DNA of 64,000 nt from Rhizobium tropici CIAT 899 (GTDB lineage: Bacteria > Pseudomonadota > Alphaproteobacteria > Rhizobiales > Rhizobiaceae), in NCBI RefSeq assembly GCF_000330885.1, contig NC_020062.1, positions 194,374-258,373 of the forward strand. The letters run 5' to 3'. The position numbers were made by a program, and so were the translations under genes. The notes under the pieces are model-generated. The model did no database searches and had not been told where the DNA came from. It saw only the letters and a program-made list of their open reading frames with translations. Position 1 is the first letter of the stretch, and every line of letters begins with the position of its first letter. Positions 62,663 to 64,000 of the stretch are shown piece after piece.

Positions 62663-63619
62663 ATGCAGACGTTGAAAGGTTCGAGCTTTGACGAGATGGT
62701 CGCAGCCTTGACACAGGGCTACGGTTCATTTGATGGATGGCGTCTCGGCCGGGACGAGCCGCTAGATTGGCAGGTTAATTTTTGGGCCAATGAGAGATTG
62801 TCATTGGTAACCAATCGGGATAACGGCGGCTGGTGTGCTCGGACTGCTTCGGAGACACCAGAGACGCTCTCATTGGTATTGACTCGTTCGGGTGCGATCA
62901 CCGTTTCCGGACTTTCCCGAGAAGTGGTTGGAACGCCGGGCAAACTTTTGCTTATCAACAATCATGAGCCGGACATTATCTCCGTTGCGCCAGGCTATCA
63001 TTTATCCGAAAGTTTGCAATTGAGTTGGGCAGCAATTGCGCAAGCGTATGCTGCGGCCTTTGAGGCGCCGCTGGTGGGTCGTCTTGATATAGGGCAAGCG
63101 CTTGACCTGCAGGAAAAGCCAACAAATCTACTCAACATGTTATGGCAAACGATCTATTTCGGTGTCAAGGACGGAGGGCCACTTCTGCAGTGCCCGATTG
63201 CGTTGTCGAATCTGACAGAAGCAATGGCCGACCTGATTATCCGTGCAGTCCCTCATGCGCATTCTCATCTTTTGCAAAAGAAAATCCATCTTATATCCCC
63301 AAGGCATGTTCGTCGCGCAATCGATTTCATGCAGATGAATATCAGTAAGCCGTTGTTAATAAGGGAAGTGGCGGAGGCTGCCGAAGTATCCGTTCGAGCA
63401 TTGGAAATCGGGTTCAGGACATTCAAGGGCCGTTCACCGTCAGAGTTTCTGCGTGAAATGCGGCTTATGTCGGTCAGAAATGATCTCTTGGATTCCGGAA
63501 ACAACGAACCCCTGTCGAAGCTATGCTTGAAATGGGGCTTCTTCCATTTCGGTCGCTTCTCCGCAACCTACCAGGCAGCATTTGGAGAGAAGCCGTCCGA
63601 AACAAGACGGCGGCGATAA
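62663..63619 (+). CDS. AraC-family regulator
   Basis: The 318-residue protein has a C-terminal AraC double helix-turn-helix: HVRRAIDFMQMNISKPLLIREVAEAAEVSVRALEIGFRTFKGRSPSEFLREMRL and WGFFHFGRFSATYQAAFGEKPSETRRRR (split here for readability: residues about 215-318). The N-terminal half (residues 1-180) is a beta-rich ligand-type region resembling the AraC-binding-like-domain group found in regulators of aromatic or alkane use. No target gene lies beside it within the window. Confidence 0.85.
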   Translation: MQTLKGSSFDEMVAALTQGYGSFDGWRLGRDEPLDWQVNFWANERLSLVTNRDNGGWCARTASETPETLSLVLTRSGAITVSGLSREVVGTPGKLLLINNHEPDIISVAPGYHLSESLQLSWAAIAQAYAAAFEAPLVGRLDIGQALDLQEKPTNLLNMLWQTIYFGVKDGGPLLQCPIALSNLTEAMADLIIRAVPHAHSHLLQKKIHLISPRHVRRAIDFMQMNISKPLLIREVAEAAEVSVRALEIGFRTFKGRSPSEFLREMRLMSVRNDLLDSGNNEPLSKLCLKWGFFHFGRFSATYQAAFGEKPSETRRRR

Positions 63620-64000
63620 GACAGCTATACCTGGTGTGCATCCGAAACTTCGAGCGCAAACCCGTCTATATTGGCTGCTGCTTTTGCTCTGCCACCCTTT
63701 CCTCGTCCATGCCGCGCAAAAACATCGTTGCACGCGCATGAAATCGCTGGTTCGTCTTTGTAATTTCGAGGGTGACAGCGCTAGAGGAAATCATCTGTTT
63801 CCTTGTAATTGCCTGGCGCCCGCTTCGACCCCCTACCTTCGATAAACATGAGAAGGCAACGTTAGGCCAGTTTCTGAACTCTCTATCCAAAATACGCATG
63901 TAAGTACGAGCTTCTCGATCTAAAAAGTTTTTATTAACCAACTATTATAAAGTATAATATCGAATGAGAACTGTACTTATCGAATATAAGTATATTTTAT
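63620..64000. other. Right-edge region without recognised gene
   Basis: The last 380 bases are increasingly AT-rich and contain no convincing frame on either strand. Confidence 0.45.

Noticed and set aside
1..64000. CRISPR array, rRNA or tRNA genes
   Set aside because: I found no regularly spaced repeats and no recognisable rRNA or tRNA sequence.

Overview
The window looks like accessory DNA of a Rhizobium-type alphaproteobacterium, probably a large plasmid or genomic island. The evidence is moderately high GC, many periplasmic-binding-protein ABC transporters for amino acids, DadA-type oxidoreductases, alphaproteobacterial regulators (an ECF sigma factor with an NrsF-type anti-sigma), and several dead or partial insertion sequences. 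I assign the genus by impression only; no marker gene or rRNA is present.

Layout. 0-5.3 kb: RND multidrug efflux operon (adaptor, pump, and a TetR gene running off the left edge) with a second, divergent TetR regulator. 5.5-6.8 kb: a FabF-type ketoacyl-ACP synthase. 6.8-12.7 kb: a minus-strand operon of a polar amino-acid ABC importer followed by an MmgE/PrpD protein and a luciferase-like flavin monooxygenase. 13.1-17.7 kb: a DadA-like oxidoreductase, a second amino-acid importer and a divergent GntR regulator sharing a perfect palindromic operator. 17.7-18.3 kb: a ParE/RHH toxin-antitoxin pair. 18.46-19.25 kb: a broken IS6-family element that truncates an enolase-superfamily gene. 19.4-22.0 kb: three surface-polysaccharide genes (GT2, polysaccharide deacetylase, GT25). 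22.3-29.2 kb: envelope proteins of unknown role, two small paralogous membrane peptides, a PepSY protein with an OmpR/PhoQ-like two-component system, and a decayed transposase. 29.3-36.8 kb: a second DadA plus amino-acid importer plus Asp/Glu racemase operon with Lrp and LysR regulators and an acetolactate-synthase-like ThDP enzyme.

37.4-40.7 kb: between IS5 and IS630 remnants sits a small cassette of a twin-arginine Gly/Asn-rich short protein, a PqqD-HPrK fusion kinase and a convergent NTP_transf_5 nucleotidyltransferase. It resembles peptide-maturation logic and is one of two candidate undescribed systems. 41.2-45.1 kb: a sulfite-oxidase-fold molybdoenzyme with cytochrome b and a periplasmic protein, divergent from an ECF sigma/NrsF pair; both divergent promoters carry GTAAC-N16-CGAA.

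45.3-59.8 kb: two 817-bp IS6-family copies in inverted orientation flank a complete siderophore locus. It contains a SbnI/SerK-like serine kinase candidate, a SbnH-like decarboxylase, SbnA, an octopine-dehydrogenase-family enzyme in the place where SbnB is expected, one IucA/IucC synthetase, an MFS exporter, a three-gene Fe-siderophore ABC importer and a convergent TonB receptor. The genes are translationally coupled, mostly by 4-base overlaps. The inferred logic is serine to O-phosphoserine to the opine-like SbnA product to diaminopropionate, then amide coupling and decarboxylation, export and re-import. 59.8-64 kb: a truncated zinc-dehydrogenase fragment, an SDR, a gene-poor stretch and an AraC regulator.
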